A stretch of DNA of 64,000 bases from Neptuniibacter sp. 1_MG-2023 (GTDB taxonomy: Bacteria > Pseudomonadota > Gammaproteobacteria > Pseudomonadales > Balneatricaceae). A program made the translations under genes and the position numbers. The notes under the pieces are model-generated. The model saw only the letters and a list, made by a program, of their open reading frames with translations. It was not told where the DNA came from and did no database searches. The stretch covers positions 522,535-586,534 of the forward strand of contig NZ_JAUOQR010000001.1 in NCBI RefSeq assembly GCF_030547185.1, given 5' to 3'. Of this stretch, positions 49,495 through 59,682 are shown piece after piece (the stretch's first letter is position 1; each line of letters begins with the position of its first letter).

Positions 49495-50340
49495 TCAATC
49501 AAAACCATATATACGTTTCGCATTTTCATAAACAAGCATCTCCTGTTCAAAACCCTCCCACGACATCTCATGCAAATACCGAGACCATACTTCTGAATAG
49601 CTACACGAAAGCTCTGATACAGGGAAATTACTAGCCAGCATCACTCGGCTCAAACCAAATTGTCGAATAACAAACCTTATCAGGGGCTCTATTGCTTCTG
49701 ACGTCCAATTAACATTCCGCATCTCCCACCCTGAACATTTGATATAGCACCTAGGCTGACGTGCTAATAGAGTAACCGAGTTCATCCAACTTTCTGATAG
49801 TTGATCTGATGATCCACAATGATTGATAACAACCTTAAGCTTGGGAACAGAATATAAAACCTGATTTAAATGCTTAACTGCAGAACGATCAGTTAATGAA
49901 AGTTGAGCTTCAAAGAGCAGACCTTTTTCAGCAATAAGGGATAAATGCTTAACCACACGCTCATTATTTAAAATCGTTTCAGCATGTTCATCAAGAATAT
50001 GACGAATACCCACAAGTGATTTACATTGCGCTAACCGATCTAATTGGGCAGGAAAGTGATTGGATGTTAAATCAGCAAAGGCCACGCTTTTAAAGGGTAG
50101 CTGGCAATGCTGTTCCAGCCATTCCAACTCACGCCAAGGCGATGCATTATCAAAACCGGCCTCTATATGCACAAAACCAGCAAGCTCCATTACTTGGCTA
50201 CTCACTAGGTCTGCTTCAAAAAAACTACGTCTAATTTTTTCTTTACCAGGCCACTGAGGCCGATGATCAGCCTGCAGCCAACCATAATCGCCCTGCTGTA
50301 AATCAATGAGGTGAATATGGGGATCTATCACTCTACTCAT
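49495..50340 (-). CDS. Amidohydrolase family 2 protein (lactonase-like)
   Basis: TIM-barrel hydrolase of the COG3618 type, which includes L-fuconolactonase and related sugar lactonases. 281 aa; HIH at residues 8-10 (IDPHIHLID) are the first metal ligands, KVVINHCG the next His, and MLASNFPVSEL the C-terminal metal-site loop. Lactonase function is inferred from family and neighbours: an SDR (upstream, 26 bases) that could make a lactone and an enolase-superfamily dehydratase that could take the opened acid. Confidence 0.83.
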   Translation of the reverse strand: MSRVIDPHIHLIDLQQGDYGWLQADHRPQWPGKEKIRRSFFEADLVSSQVMELAGFVHIEAGFDNASPWRELEWLEQHCQLPFKSVAFADLTSNHFPAQLDRLAQCKSLVGIRHILDEHAETILNNERVVKHLSLIAEKGLLFEAQLSLTDRSAVKHLNQVLYSVPKLKVVINHCGSSDQLSESWMNSVTLLARQPRCYIKCSGWEMRNVNWTSEAIEPLIRFVIRQFGLSRVMLASNFPVSELSCSYSEVWSRYLHEMSWEGFEQEMLVYENAKRIYGFD

Positions 50341-50366
50341 AAAACACCCTAAGCCTGATGAATATA

Positions 50367-51107
50367 TTATTGTGCGGTATAACCACCATCAATAACCTGA
50401 GCACTGCCGGTAATAAACTTAGCCTCATCGCTCCCTAAAAAAGCGATTAATGATGCAACCTCTTCTGGTTGACCGATTCTACCTAAAGGTTGAAGCGCAG
50501 CCTCTTCTGCATGGATAGCTGCTTTATTGGCTCCCGTACGTTCACAATAGCGATCTATTGCCTGATGGTATAAAGGTGTCTCAATAGTGCCTGGGCACAC
50601 TATATTCGCTCTAATACCATAAGTGGCATAATCTAATGCGGTTGTTTTCGCCATCGAAGCTAAAGCCGCTTTACTCATGTTATAAACAAACGAGTTTTTC
50701 TTGCCAACTAGCGACTGATCAGAACCAACTAAAACAATTGAGCCTGATTGCTGTGCTTTCATAATAGGTAATACGGCTTTGAGTAGGTAAAAAGCACCTT
50801 TCACATTGATGCCCATTACACGCTCAAACTCTGCATTTGAGGTGTTTTCAATAGAGGCAGACAAATGCACACCGGCATTAGACACAAGTACATCAATGCG
50901 GCCTATACTTTCTTTAATCTGTTTAATAGCGCTATCTATTTGCTGCGGATCTGAAACATCACATTGAATATAAACAGACTGATCTTTGGCTAAATCAGAT
51001 GGCTTCAAATCAAGATTAACAACAGAATAACCTTGGTCTAAAAACTTATTAACAACCGCTCGGCCAATACCGAAAGAACCGCCGGTTATCACACAGACTC
51101 TACTCAT
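50367..51107 (-). CDS. SDR family NAD(P)-dependent oxidoreductase
   Basis: Short-chain dehydrogenase, 246 aa. Cofactor motif TGGSFGIG (8-15), CDVSDP and NAG (VSNAGVHL), catalytic Tyr-x3-Lys in YNMSKAA, and the C-terminal TGSAQVIDGGYTAQ are standard. Asp after VVNLDLK suggests NAD+ preference. It is probably the first gene of a two-gene operon with the amidohydrolase; a sugar (fucose-type) dehydrogenase role is inference. Confidence 0.88.
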   Translation of the reverse strand: MSRVCVITGGSFGIGRAVVNKFLDQGYSVVNLDLKPSDLAKDQSVYIQCDVSDPQQIDSAIKQIKESIGRIDVLVSNAGVHLSASIENTSNAEFERVMGINVKGAFYLLKAVLPIMKAQQSGSIVLVGSDQSLVGKKNSFVYNMSKAALASMAKTTALDYATYGIRANIVCPGTIETPLYHQAIDRYCERTGANKAAIHAEEAALQPLGRIGQPEEVASLIAFLGSDEAKFITGSAQVIDGGYTAQ

Positions 51108-51132
51108 TTAGTTATTCCTATATACCGTCAGG

Positions 51133-51510
51133 TTAACTACTTTCCGCCACAACAAATGCAACTATATAATCTTTTTCATCACTGTAACTAAGATGAAGAT
51201 TGGCCACATTTAAACTGGATGCCCGTTCAGCCGCACCTAAAGTTAAAACGACTAAAGGACGACCCAAACTATCTTTGGTGATTTCGATATGCTTCCAACT
51301 CACCCCTCGCCCTATTCCAGTCCCCAATGCTTTTGTCACCGCTTCTTTTGCAGCAAAGCGTTTAGCTAAGAACAGAGCAGGGTCATGGGCTTCGGTACAA
51401 AGTGCAAGTTCGTCAGAGGTCAGAATTCTCTCTGCTAGCTTAGGTGTTCTTACCCAAGCTTTTCGCAAACGGCTAATTTGAAGAATATCTGTACCAACAC
51501 CGACAATCAT
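51133..51510 (-). CDS. acpS: Holo-[acyl-carrier-protein] synthase
   Basis: Transfers phosphopantetheine from CoA to ACP. 125 aa with [15 protein letters not shown] (Mg-binding Asp8) and [17 protein letters not shown] (Glu). Its start overlaps the pdxJ stop by four bases, the usual pdxJ-acpS arrangement; last gene of the lepA-to-acpS series. Confidence 0.96.
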   Translation of the reverse strand: MIVGVGTDILQISRLRKAWVRTPKLAERILTSDELALCTEAHDPALFLAKRFAAKEAVTKALGTGIGRGVSWKHIEITKDSLGRPLVVLTLGAAERASSLNVANLHLSYSDEKDYIVAFVVAESS

Positions 51511-52280
51511 TTTTTCAGCGCATCTCTTAATGGCTGAATACGTGCTTGCGTTTGTAGCATCTGCTGTTTCATCTCAGACACCGCTTCTTTAAGACCAACA
51601 AACAAAGCCCGTGCGACAATGCCATGTCCAATATTAAGCTCATTCATCTCTGGGATTTCAGCGATCTGCTCAACATTATGGTAGTTCAAACCATGTCCAG
51701 CATTTACAATTAAGCCTTTTTGATAAGCATAAGCAGCCGCATCTCTAATTCGTTTTAATTCTGCCACCTGCTCCAAGGAGTTTTCTGCATCAGCATAAGC
51801 TCCTGTATGTAATTCAATCACCGGGGCTCCACAACGGATAGTGGCATCTATCTGTTCAGACGTTGGATCGATAAATAAAGAAACTTCGATACCCGCCGCA
51901 TTTAAACGATTACAGGCATCTTTAATTCGTGATTCCTGCCCCGCTACGTCTAAACCACCTTCAGTCGTCAGCTCTTCGCGTTTTTCCGGCACTAAACAAC
52001 AATGGGCAGGCTTTACCTTTTCCGCAATTTCAATCATTTCATCAGTCACGGCCATTTCAAAATTCATCCGCGTCTGTAAAGTTTCTTTTAACAGAAAAAC
52101 ATCACGATCCTGAATATGGCGACGATCTTCACGCAGGTGAATAGTAATACCATCAGCACCGGCCTCTTCTGCTAATGCCGCCGCCTGAACAGTATCGGGA
52201 TAACGGGTGCCTCTTGCTTGGCGAATCGTTGCAACATGATCAATATTTACACCTAACAAAAGACGGGACGGCTCTATCAC
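51507..52280 (-). CDS. pdxJ: Pyridoxine 5'-phosphate synthase
   Basis: Closes the vitamin B6 ring from 1-deoxyxylulose 5-phosphate and aminoacetone 3-phosphate. Family landmarks are [29 protein letters not shown] start, [16 protein letters not shown] and [12 protein letters not shown]. The start is GTG at 52280 (257 aa), with AAGGAG six bases upstream; an upstream in-frame ATG at 52337 inside recO is rejected. Confidence 0.96.
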   Translation of the reverse strand: MIEPSRLLLGVNIDHVATIRQARGTRYPDTVQAAALAEEAGADGITIHLREDRRHIQDRDVFLLKETLQTRMNFEMAVTDEMIEIAEKVKPAHCCLVPEKREELTTEGGLDVAGQESRIKDACNRLNAAGIEVSLFIDPTSEQIDATIRCGAPVIELHTGAYADAENSLEQVAELKRIRDAAAYAYQKGLIVNAGHGLNYHNVEQIAEIPEMNELNIGHGIVARALFVGLKEAVSEMKQQMLQTQARIQPLRDALKK

Positions 52281-52290
52281 CTTGTGCTCC

Positions 52291-52986
52291 TTACATTTTT
52301 TGAAACAGTTCTCGACTGCGTAACGGTTTATAACCAAGCACGCGATCTATGAGCGCACGCATAAGGCGTTTCGATGCTCGCCGAACTTGGGGGTTTTCAT
52401 AATTATCATCTGAAATTGCGTTTAACTGCCAGCCATAAAAACAGAAAGGCTTACGTTTGTCACTTATATCACGACTACTTAAAATGGAAAATCCATGTTC
52501 AGGATCCAAGAGATAGATCTGTTCATCCTGTTGATTCCCGAGTTCAGGAAGGTAACCTAACTCATCTAACAAACGATGCTCAAAAGTGCGCAAGGCACCT
52601 TCTATATCTTTACCCGATACAAGCTCATTAAGTACATACTGATAATAGACATAAAGTGGAGGGTGCGGATCAAATGGCTGAAGCGTTCGAGAAAGTAATT
52701 CATTAACATACAAACCACACAGCAATGCATCACCATTAAGAAACATCATCGCGGCGACAGGCTCTGCCTGGGTAATGGTTTTTAACTCATTCCGTCCACG
52801 CCAGCCTATTTGAACAGGTACAAAAGGCTGAACGCTAGCCCGCAATTTAGATTTGGGGCGGCGTGCGCCTTGAACAACAGCGGGGATTTTTCCATATTCC
52901 AAAGTAAAAAAGTCAACAAGGAGACTGGTATCTCGATAAGGGCGACCATGAAGTACATAAGCCGCCTGCTGATCTGTTTGACTCAT
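52291..52986 (-). CDS. recO: DNA repair protein RecO
   Basis: Recombination mediator that loads RecA with RecF/RecR. 231 aa; OB-fold N-terminus ([26 protein letters not shown]...VQGARRPKS) and helical C-terminus; the C-terminal region lacks a four-Cys zinc motif, as in many gammaproteobacteria. In the rnc-era-recO-pdxJ-acpS run. Confidence 0.95.
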   Translation of the reverse strand: MSQTDQQAAYVLHGRPYRDTSLLVDFFTLEYGKIPAVVQGARRPKSKLRASVQPFVPVQIGWRGRNELKTITQAEPVAAMMFLNGDALLCGLYVNELLSRTLQPFDPHPPLYVYYQYVLNELVSGKDIEGALRTFEHRLLDELGYLPELGNQQDEQIYLLDPEHGFSILSSRDISDKRKPFCFYGWQLNAISDDNYENPQVRRASKRLMRALIDRVLGYKPLRSRELFQKM

Positions 52987-52998
52987 ACGGAATGCAAA

Positions 52999-53940
52999 TT
53001 AGCTATTATCGTAACCTAAGCTACGCAGGGCTCGTTCATCATCAGCCCAACCTCGACGAACTTTCACCCAAAGATTAAGCATAACTTTACAGTCAAACAT
53101 ACGCTCCATATCTAAGCGCGCATCACGACCAACGGTTTTAATTCGTGAACCTTTATCGCCAATCACTATACGTTTTTGACCATCACGCTCGACAAGAATT
53201 AATGCACTTACGTGAAGAACACCGTTTTGAGCATACTTAAACTCTTCTATCTCAACGGTTGTACCATAAGGAATCTCATCACCTAAGTTACGCATCAGTT
53301 TCTCACGGACCATCTCTGAAACCATAAAGCGTGAGCTTTTATCTGTTACTTGGTCTTCAGGAAAATGGTGCATCCCTTTTGGCATATGTTTAGCAATCAG
53401 CTCTTCTAACTGCTCAACGTTATGACCATCTTTGGCTGACAAAGGAACCATCTCCGCAAAATCCATACGTCCTGCATGAGACTGCATTTGAGGGAGCAAT
53501 GAAGCTTTATCTTTTAATTGATCAATTTTATTAACTGCCAAAATAACGGGGCAACGAACATGCTTCACTTTATCTAAAACAAGCTGATCTTCTTCAGTCC
53601 AAGCCGTACGATCAACAATAAAAACCACAAGATCCACATCACGTAAAGCATCCGACGCCGCTTTATTCATATAGCGGTTAAGGGCTTTTTTACCTTCATC
53701 TTTATGTAAACCGGGCGTATCAACATAGACAATCTGTAGATCGCCCTCTGTCTTAATCCCCATAATTTGATGACGTGTAGTTTGCGGTTTACGGGAAGTG
53801 ATACTCAACTTCTGACCCAGAATATGGTTCATTAGCGTTGATTTCCCTACATTGGGACGGCCGACAATTGCTACAAAGCCACAACGCTGATCAGGGTTAT
53901 GAGACTTCTCATCCAACAGGTGCATTAAATCTTCAGCCAT
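52999..53940 (-). CDS. era: GTPase Era
   Basis: GTPase needed for 30S assembly, binding the 16S rRNA 3' end. G1 GRPNVGKST (27-35), G2 KPQTTRH, G3 DTPGLH, G4 NKID and a C-terminal KH domain ([17 protein letters not shown]). 313 aa with a slightly extended N-terminus. One base after rnc. Confidence 0.96.
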   Translation of the reverse strand: MAEDLMHLLDEKSHNPDQRCGFVAIVGRPNVGKSTLMNHILGQKLSITSRKPQTTRHQIMGIKTEGDLQIVYVDTPGLHKDEGKKALNRYMNKAASDALRDVDLVVFIVDRTAWTEEDQLVLDKVKHVRCPVILAVNKIDQLKDKASLLPQMQSHAGRMDFAEMVPLSAKDGHNVEQLEELIAKHMPKGMHHFPEDQVTDKSSRFMVSEMVREKLMRNLGDEIPYGTTVEIEEFKYAQNGVLHVSALILVERDGQKRIVIGDKGSRIKTVGRDARLDMERMFDCKVMLNLWVKVRRGWADDERALRSLGYDNS

Positions 53941-53941
53941 T

Positions 53942-54622
53942 TTACTTTTCTACCTGTAGAATAATGAGTGCATTTTTAGCAGCTTCTTGTTCCGCCTGAC
54001 GGCGGCTACTACCTATACCTTTAGCTGCTTGCTGTAGACCTTCCACGCTGCATTGTATATAAAATGTCTGTGCATGGGCTTCGCCTTCTACATTAGTCAA
54101 TGTGTATTCAGGCAAAGATAGGCGACGTGATTGCAGAAACTCCTGCAAACGCGTTTTTGAATCTTTCATAGACTCGTTCAGATCAAGTTTGCTTAACCGT
54201 TCTTTAAACCAAGACAAGATAAAGCCACGTGCAGTTTCCATATCTGTATCAAGGTAGATAGCACCGATAATCGCTTCAACTGCATCCGCTAAAATTGAGT
54301 CGCGGCGATAACCACCACTTTTAAGCTCACCACTCCCCAAACGAAGGTAGTCGCCTAAATTTAACTCGCGCGCAACTTCAGATAAAGTAACGCCTTTTAC
54401 CATACGAGCACGTAGACGGCTTAATTCACCCTCTTTGGCCTTGGGAAAGCGTTTGAAAAGATCATCAGCTATAACAAAATTGAGAATGGAGTCGCCTAGA
54501 AACTCTAAGCGCTCATTATTCTTTTTGCCACAGCTTCGATGAGTCAATGCTAATTCAAACAACGACTCATCGGTAAAGCTATGGCCTATACGACGGGATA
54601 ATTCAGATGCTGGTTTTATCAA
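53942..54622 (-). CDS. rnc: Ribonuclease III
   Basis: Double-strand-specific endonuclease for rRNA and mRNA processing. Signature [12 protein letters not shown] (about 36-47) with catalytic acids, second acidic site in [14 protein letters not shown], and a C-terminal dsRNA-binding domain (about 155-224). 226 aa. Its ATG overlaps the DUF4845 gene stop by four bases. Confidence 0.96.
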   Translation of the reverse strand: MIKPASELSRRIGHSFTDESLFELALTHRSCGKKNNERLEFLGDSILNFVIADDLFKRFPKAKEGELSRLRARMVKGVTLSEVARELNLGDYLRLGSGELKSGGYRRDSILADAVEAIIGAIYLDTDMETARGFILSWFKERLSKLDLNESMKDSKTRLQEFLQSRRLSLPEYTLTNVEGEAHAQTFYIQCSVEGLQQAAKGIGSSRRQAEQEAAKNALIILQVEK

Positions 54623-55020
54623 GGTGCTATTGCTTCATATTGCTTTTCAAATTTAACCATTGCGTCAACGTTATAAAACATTGGTACACGTATTTCATAA
54701 TCGAGGACAAAACGAATCACGCCCTCTTTTTTAGTAATGATCAAGGAGTCTTTATGGGGTAACTTCACTTGATTGATACGAAACTTTTTACCAATATCTA
54801 GTTTCAAAGTACCCATACTTTTTGTCAATTCGTCCCTGTCTGTACTTACCTGAGTCAATACTGAATCGATCGTATTATACTCCAGATAAGCTGGATACAG
54901 CTTAAATGCGACAGAAAAGAAAAAGCCTGCGACTAATAAGACAATCAAAATTGAGAAAAATGATGCGCCGGTTTGTTGCTTACGAGTAGGTTTCATTCCA
55001 TTCTCCATTCCATTACTCAA
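54619..55020 (-). CDS. DUF4845 domain membrane protein
   Basis: Conserved protein of unknown function found between lepB and rnc in many gammaproteobacteria. 133 aa: Arg/Lys-rich start, one span (about 19-40, [22 protein letters not shown]) and a small extracytoplasmic domain ([17 protein letters not shown] end). It resembles a pilin-like TM in layout but lacks a prepilin cleavage motif. Overlaps lepB by eight bases. Confidence 0.88.
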   Translation of the reverse strand: MSNGMENGMKPTRKQQTGASFFSILIVLLVAGFFFSVAFKLYPAYLEYNTIDSVLTQVSTDRDELTKSMGTLKLDIGKKFRINQVKLPHKDSLIITKKEGVIRFVLDYEIRVPMFYNVDAMVKFEKQYEAIAP

Positions 55021-55825
55021 TCACACGAACGTCGCCAAATTTTGGCCAGCTCAAGAAAGTCGGCCAATGCATCCATACAGCAAATGCCTTACCAACTAGT
55101 AAGTCCTCAGATACAAAACCCCAGTAACGACTGTCATTACTATTATCACGGTTATCACCCATCATAAAATAATGATTATCAGGTACTGTCCATTGCATAT
55201 TTTGAGAAGGTCGCGCCAAATCTTTATTAATCTGATGCTCTACACCACCCAAATTTTCTGTCAAAAGTTGCTGTATTGGACGATTAGGCGGTAACTGAGC
55301 CAATAACGATTGAGGTTGTGCCTCTCCGTTAATAAAGAGCATTTTATCCTGATAACGGATAATATCACCCGGCAAACCTACCACTCGCTTAATATAATTA
55401 ATCGACGGATTCTCCGGATACTTAAATACAATCACGTCACCACGTTCAGGTTCATTGATCTCCACAATCTTAGTATTCAATACAGGCAAACGTAACCCAT
55501 AATGAAATTTATTAACTAAGATAAAATCACCAATTTTTAAGGTTGGCAACATTGAGCCCGATGGAATCTGAAAAGGCTCAACCAGAAAAGAACGCAGCAC
55601 CAAGACAATAAGTAATACAGGGAACATTGATCTACCTGTATCCACCCAACCGGACTCACGCTCAATCTCAGCTCTAACGGATTCTGAAAGCTCACCATCC
55701 ACTTGATTAGCTGCTGCACTTAATTTAGCTTCACGTTTCGGCTTAAGTGATATTTTATCGTAAAACCACACAAGCCCTGATACAAACGTCAGCGCTACAA
55801 GTATTAGTGCAAAATCAAAATCCAT
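55013..55825 (-). CDS. lepB: Signal peptidase I
   Basis: Removes signal peptides of exported proteins. Two N-terminal spans (about 5-22 and 65-83), catalytic Ser in IPSGSMLPTL (about residue 93) and Lys in INYIKRVVGLPGD (about 148), followed by GDNRDNSNDSRYWGFV. 270 aa is normal. 18 bases behind lepA. Confidence 0.96.
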   Translation of the reverse strand: MDFDFALILVALTFVSGLVWFYDKISLKPKREAKLSAAANQVDGELSESVRAEIERESGWVDTGRSMFPVLLIVLVLRSFLVEPFQIPSGSMLPTLKIGDFILVNKFHYGLRLPVLNTKIVEINEPERGDVIVFKYPENPSINYIKRVVGLPGDIIRYQDKMLFINGEAQPQSLLAQLPPNRPIQQLLTENLGGVEHQINKDLARPSQNMQWTVPDNHYFMMGDNRDNSNDSRYWGFVSEDLLVGKAFAVWMHWPTFLSWPKFGDVRVIE

Positions 55826-55843
55826 CTATACTGCCCTTAAAAA

Positions 55844-57643
55844 TTAACTATCTACTTTTAATACTGCTAAGAAAGCATCCTGAGGTATCTCTACATTACC
55901 TACTTGCTTCATGCGCTTTTTACCTGCTTTCTGTTTCGCAAGCAGTTTCTTCTTACGGCTCACATCACCACCGTAACATTTAGCTAATACGTTTTTACGT
56001 AGTGCTTTTACTGTAGTTCGTGCGATAACTTTTCCACCTAATGCTGCCTGAATTGCAACATCAAACATCTGACGTGGAATAACTTCCTTCATCTTTTCAC
56101 AAAGCTGACGCCCTTTATACTGCGCATTATCTCTGTGTAAGATAATCGCTAAAGCATCCACTTTATCGCCATTAATCAAAATATCCATGCGTACCAACTG
56201 AGCAGGTTCAAAGCGCACAAAGTTATATTCAAGCGATGCATAACCACGGCTAACCGACTTCAAGCGATCAAAAAAGTCTAAAACCACTTCAGCCATCGGC
56301 AGTTCATAGGAGATTTGAACCTGATTACCTACATAATTCATCTCTTTTTGAACGCCGCGCTTTTCAACACAAAGGCCTATAACTTGCCCAAGATAATCTT
56401 GCGGCACAAGGATATTAGCTTCCACTATAGGTTCGCGCATCTCATTGATAGAACCCGGATCTGGCAGCTTGGACGGGCTGTCGATTTTAACAACATCACC
56501 GTTATTCATTTCAAGCTCATAAATTACCGTAGGTGCTGTGGTAATTAGATCAAGATTATACTCTCGCTCTAAGCGCTCTTGAATAATCTCCATATGAAGC
56601 ATACCAAGAAAACCACAACGGAAACCAAAACCAAGGGCATCTGATGTTTCAGGCTCAAAGAACAGTGATGCATCATTCAACGTCAGTTTATCAAGTGCTT
56701 CACGAAAATCTTGATAGTCATCAGAGCTCGTTGGGAACAGCCCCGAGTAGACCTGAGGCTGCACTTTTTGGAAACCAGGTAACATGTCAACTTCAGGCGT
56801 TTTCTGGTGGGTTAATGTATCCCCCACCGGCGCACCATGAATATCTTTAACACCAGCAACAACAAAGCCAACCTCGCCAGCTTTGAGCACACCCGTTTCT
56901 GTCCGTTTAGGTGTAAAAATACCTACAGATTCCGCTTGATAGCTCTGTCCTGTAGATTTAACTAAGATCTTGTCTTTCTTACTTAATGTTCCCTGTTTAA
57001 CACGTACTAAGGAAACCACACCTAAATAATTATCAAACCATGAATCTATAATCAGTGCTTGAAGCGGTGCATCTACATCGCCTTGCGGTGGAGGAACATC
57101 TCGTACAAGATGCTCTAATACATCAATCACACCTAAGCCACTTTTTGCGGAGCAGGTCACGGCCTCTGTCGCATCAATACCAATAACTTCTTCAATCTCC
57201 ATACGAACCCTTTCAGGCTCAGCTTGAGGCAGATCGATTTTATTCAAAACAGGAACAACTTCTAACCCTTGTTCTATCGCCGTATAACAGTTGGCAACAG
57301 ATTGGGCTTCTACACCTTGTGCAGCATCAACAACTAACAAAGCCCCTTCGCAAGCGGCAAGGGAACGTGACACTTCATATGAAAAGTCAACATGTCCAGG
57401 CGTGTCGATAAAGTTAAGCTGATAGGTTTGCCCATCTTTGGCGGTGTAATCCAAAGTTACACTCTGAGCCTTAATGGTAATACCACGCTCACGCTCGATA
57501 TCCATTGAATCGAGTACTTGCGCCTCCATTTCACGTTCACTAAGGCCACCGCACATCTGGATAAAGCGGTCAGCCAAAGTCGACTTACCATGGTCAATAT
57601 GGGCAATAATTGAAAAATTTCGGATATGTTTTAGGCTGCTCAC
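55844..57643 (-). CDS. lepA: Elongation factor 4
   Basis: Ribosomal GTPase (EF-4) that assists translation and initiation/assembly under stress. 599 aa with [13 protein letters not shown] (14-26), [18 protein letters not shown] and the LepA-specific C-terminal domain ([22 protein letters not shown]). First of lepA-lepB-DUF4845-rnc-era-recO-pdxJ-acpS. Confidence 0.97.
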   Translation of the reverse strand: MSSLKHIRNFSIIAHIDHGKSTLADRFIQMCGGLSEREMEAQVLDSMDIERERGITIKAQSVTLDYTAKDGQTYQLNFIDTPGHVDFSYEVSRSLAACEGALLVVDAAQGVEAQSVANCYTAIEQGLEVVPVLNKIDLPQAEPERVRMEIEEVIGIDATEAVTCSAKSGLGVIDVLEHLVRDVPPPQGDVDAPLQALIIDSWFDNYLGVVSLVRVKQGTLSKKDKILVKSTGQSYQAESVGIFTPKRTETGVLKAGEVGFVVAGVKDIHGAPVGDTLTHQKTPEVDMLPGFQKVQPQVYSGLFPTSSDDYQDFREALDKLTLNDASLFFEPETSDALGFGFRCGFLGMLHMEIIQERLEREYNLDLITTAPTVIYELEMNNGDVVKIDSPSKLPDPGSINEMREPIVEANILVPQDYLGQVIGLCVEKRGVQKEMNYVGNQVQISYELPMAEVVLDFFDRLKSVSRGYASLEYNFVRFEPAQLVRMDILINGDKVDALAIILHRDNAQYKGRQLCEKMKEVIPRQMFDVAIQAALGGKVIARTTVKALRKNVLAKCYGGDVSRKKKLLAKQKAGKKRMKQVGNVEIPQDAFLAVLKVDS

Positions 57644-57763
57644 TTGATGGCTACCATTACTCTTAACTCGCTGGAAAGGCGCAAGTTTACAGTATTTGCT
57701 CTATATGAGCCACGAAAAATAGAGTGCATCTTTTTCGATATTTTTTATGGTTTTTTTGACCCA

Positions 57764-57799
57764 CAAAAAAATAAAACAAAGGGGCTAAAACACCCCTTT
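57764..57799 (-). terminator. Terminator of the sigma-E operon
   Basis: On the minus strand AAAGGGG-TGTTTTAG-CCCCTTT, then GTTTTATTTTTTTG. It lies 16 bases beyond the mucD stop and separates the sigma-E operon from lepA. Confidence 0.8.
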
Positions 57800-57814
57800 A
57801 TTTTTCTAACATTC

Positions 57815-59215
57815 TTACTCTATTCTTAAAGGAATAAACATTGGGCTACCCCTACGCACGATCCGCATAGGTAAAGACCGATTGACAGGAAGAGAGCTTG
57901 CGATCCGATTAAAGTCAGCAACAGAACCAACCTGCTCACCGTTCAACATAGTAATCACATCACCAACCATTAAACCAGAATTAGAGCCAGCCCCTGGCAT
58001 AACGCGACGCACAACAACTCCAGCACTCACTTGCCATTTTTCTCGTCTCTGCTCATCTAATTCTACTACATCAACATTCAGACGATTTAATGTATCTGCG
58101 TTATATTTATCCTGTCCCGCACTTGCTAGCTGGTTTTGATTCGGTAAAACACCAATCTTCACATTGATTGTTTGCTTTCTTCCAGCGCGCATTACTTCTA
58201 CTTTGGCTTTAACACCTGGTTTAACTCGCCCTACATAATGAGGGAGATCAGACGACAGCGTTACCTCTAATCCTTCAAAACTTAAAATCACGTCACCCGC
58301 TTGCAAACCAGCTTCATCGGCGGGACTATCAGGCAAAACCTTCGCAACCAATGCGCCTGCGGGTTTGTCTAACCCAAAGGATTCAGCTAAATCCCTATTC
58401 ACTTCTTGGATAATAACGCCCAACCACCCACGCGTAACATAACCATCTGCTTTCAACTGATCCGCAACATTCATAGCCACATCAATGGGAATAGCAAATG
58501 ACAACCCCATGAAGCCGCCAGAACGCGTGTATATCTGCGAATTAATACCGACAACCTCACCATCAAGATTAAACAAAGGCCCACCGGAATTACCTGGGTT
58601 AATCGCTACATCAGTCTGAATAAAAGGAACGTATGTCTCGTTCGCCAAGGCACGTTCTTTCGCACTAACAATACCGGCCGTAACACTATGATCAAATCCG
58701 AAAGGAGATCCTATAGCCAGTACCCACTCACCCACTTCGAGATCTTTAGATTTACCTAATTCAACGGTTGGCAGGTTATGAGCATCAATTTTAAGCAATG
58801 CCACATCAGAGCGTTTATCCGAGCCAATCACTTCAGCTTCTAACTCACGCCGATCAGCAAGTCGAACAATGACTTTATCTGCATCAGCGACAACATGATG
58901 ATTGGTAAGCAAATAGCCATCTTCAGAGATAATAAAACCGGAACCTAAAGATTGAGGGGCTTGGTGCTTTGGCCTCTCTCCTTGCTCAAACTCCGGCATT
59001 CTAAAAAAATGCTTAAAAATTTCGGGAATCTCTTCGCCATTAGGACCAACCAAAGAGTACCCTTCGGAACTATCAGCCTTCTGGATTGTACTAATATTTA
59101 CAACTGCTGGAGAAGCTTCTTTTACAAGAGATTTAAAGTCAGGAAGGTTGGCAGCTGATACCGAATGTACGGACAAAATCAAAAAAGCAAAAATGAATTT
59201 AGATAAATATCTCAT
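57815..59215 (-). CDS. mucD: Periplasmic Do-like serine protease (MucD/DegP)
   Basis: Periplasmic chaperone-protease that degrades misfolded envelope proteins and damps sigma-E signalling. 466 aa: signal peptide about 1-21, catalytic His107 (TNHHVV), Asp137 (SDVALL) and Ser210 (GNSGGPL), then two PDZ domains (about 255-350 and 365-460). Two PDZ domains and a cleavable signal distinguish it from DegS. Last gene of the sigma-E operon, 32 bases behind rseC. Confidence 0.94.
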   Translation of the reverse strand: MRYLSKFIFAFLILSVHSVSAANLPDFKSLVKEASPAVVNISTIQKADSSEGYSLVGPNGEEIPEIFKHFFRMPEFEQGERPKHQAPQSLGSGFIISEDGYLLTNHHVVADADKVIVRLADRRELEAEVIGSDKRSDVALLKIDAHNLPTVELGKSKDLEVGEWVLAIGSPFGFDHSVTAGIVSAKERALANETYVPFIQTDVAINPGNSGGPLFNLDGEVVGINSQIYTRSGGFMGLSFAIPIDVAMNVADQLKADGYVTRGWLGVIIQEVNRDLAESFGLDKPAGALVAKVLPDSPADEAGLQAGDVILSFEGLEVTLSSDLPHYVGRVKPGVKAKVEVMRAGRKQTINVKIGVLPNQNQLASAGQDKYNADTLNRLNVDVVELDEQRREKWQVSAGVVVRRVMPGAGSNSGLMVGDVITMLNGEQVGSVADFNRIASSLPVNRSLPMRIVRRGSPMFIPLRIE

Positions 59216-59247
59216 ATCAAAATCACCTATAACTATCAGAAATAAAG

Positions 59248-59682
59248 TTAAATTACTTTCATTAACGTAGGCTGGTACTTACACGAGCGGAATAGAGAAT
59301 AGCTTCCAAAACGAACAAGCAAGAAGCCTACTAACAATGAGGAAAAAGATATTAAAATCATCCAACCTTCGGAAAATCCTAAGGCATCGGCAATAACCGC
59401 TCCTGCAAAAAGACCAATAAGCGGCATAAGGTACATAAAGACAGTGGCCTTAAGAAAGGCCCCCTCTTCAATTCCGATCAGCACATCATCATCGGTAATA
59501 ACCGATAAGTTATCTGGGTTATTCACGCGGAAAATAAAACGTTTACCCTGACCTACTGATGCTAACAACTTCTGGCCGCAACCGTTTTTAGCAGCACAAC
59601 TCGCACATGCGCTTTGCTTGACTGTCTCAACCCACACACCTTGCGAGTTAACGTCAACGACTTTCCCGTTTTCTTGAATCAT
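59248..59682 (-). CDS. rseC: RseC/MucC family protein
   Basis: Inner-membrane positive modulator of sigma-E in some species. 144 aa: N-terminal cytoplasmic part with the conserved cluster CASCAAKNGCGQ (about 26-37), a possible metal or Fe-S site, then two spans (about 78-98 and 103-125). Start overlaps the hybrid anti-sigma gene by four bases. Confidence 0.92.
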   Translation of the reverse strand: MIQENGKVVDVNSQGVWVETVKQSACASCAAKNGCGQKLLASVGQGKRFIFRVNNPDNLSVITDDDVLIGIEEGAFLKATVFMYLMPLIGLFAGAVIADALGFSEGWMILISFSSLLVGFLLVRFGSYSLFRSCKYQPTLMKVI

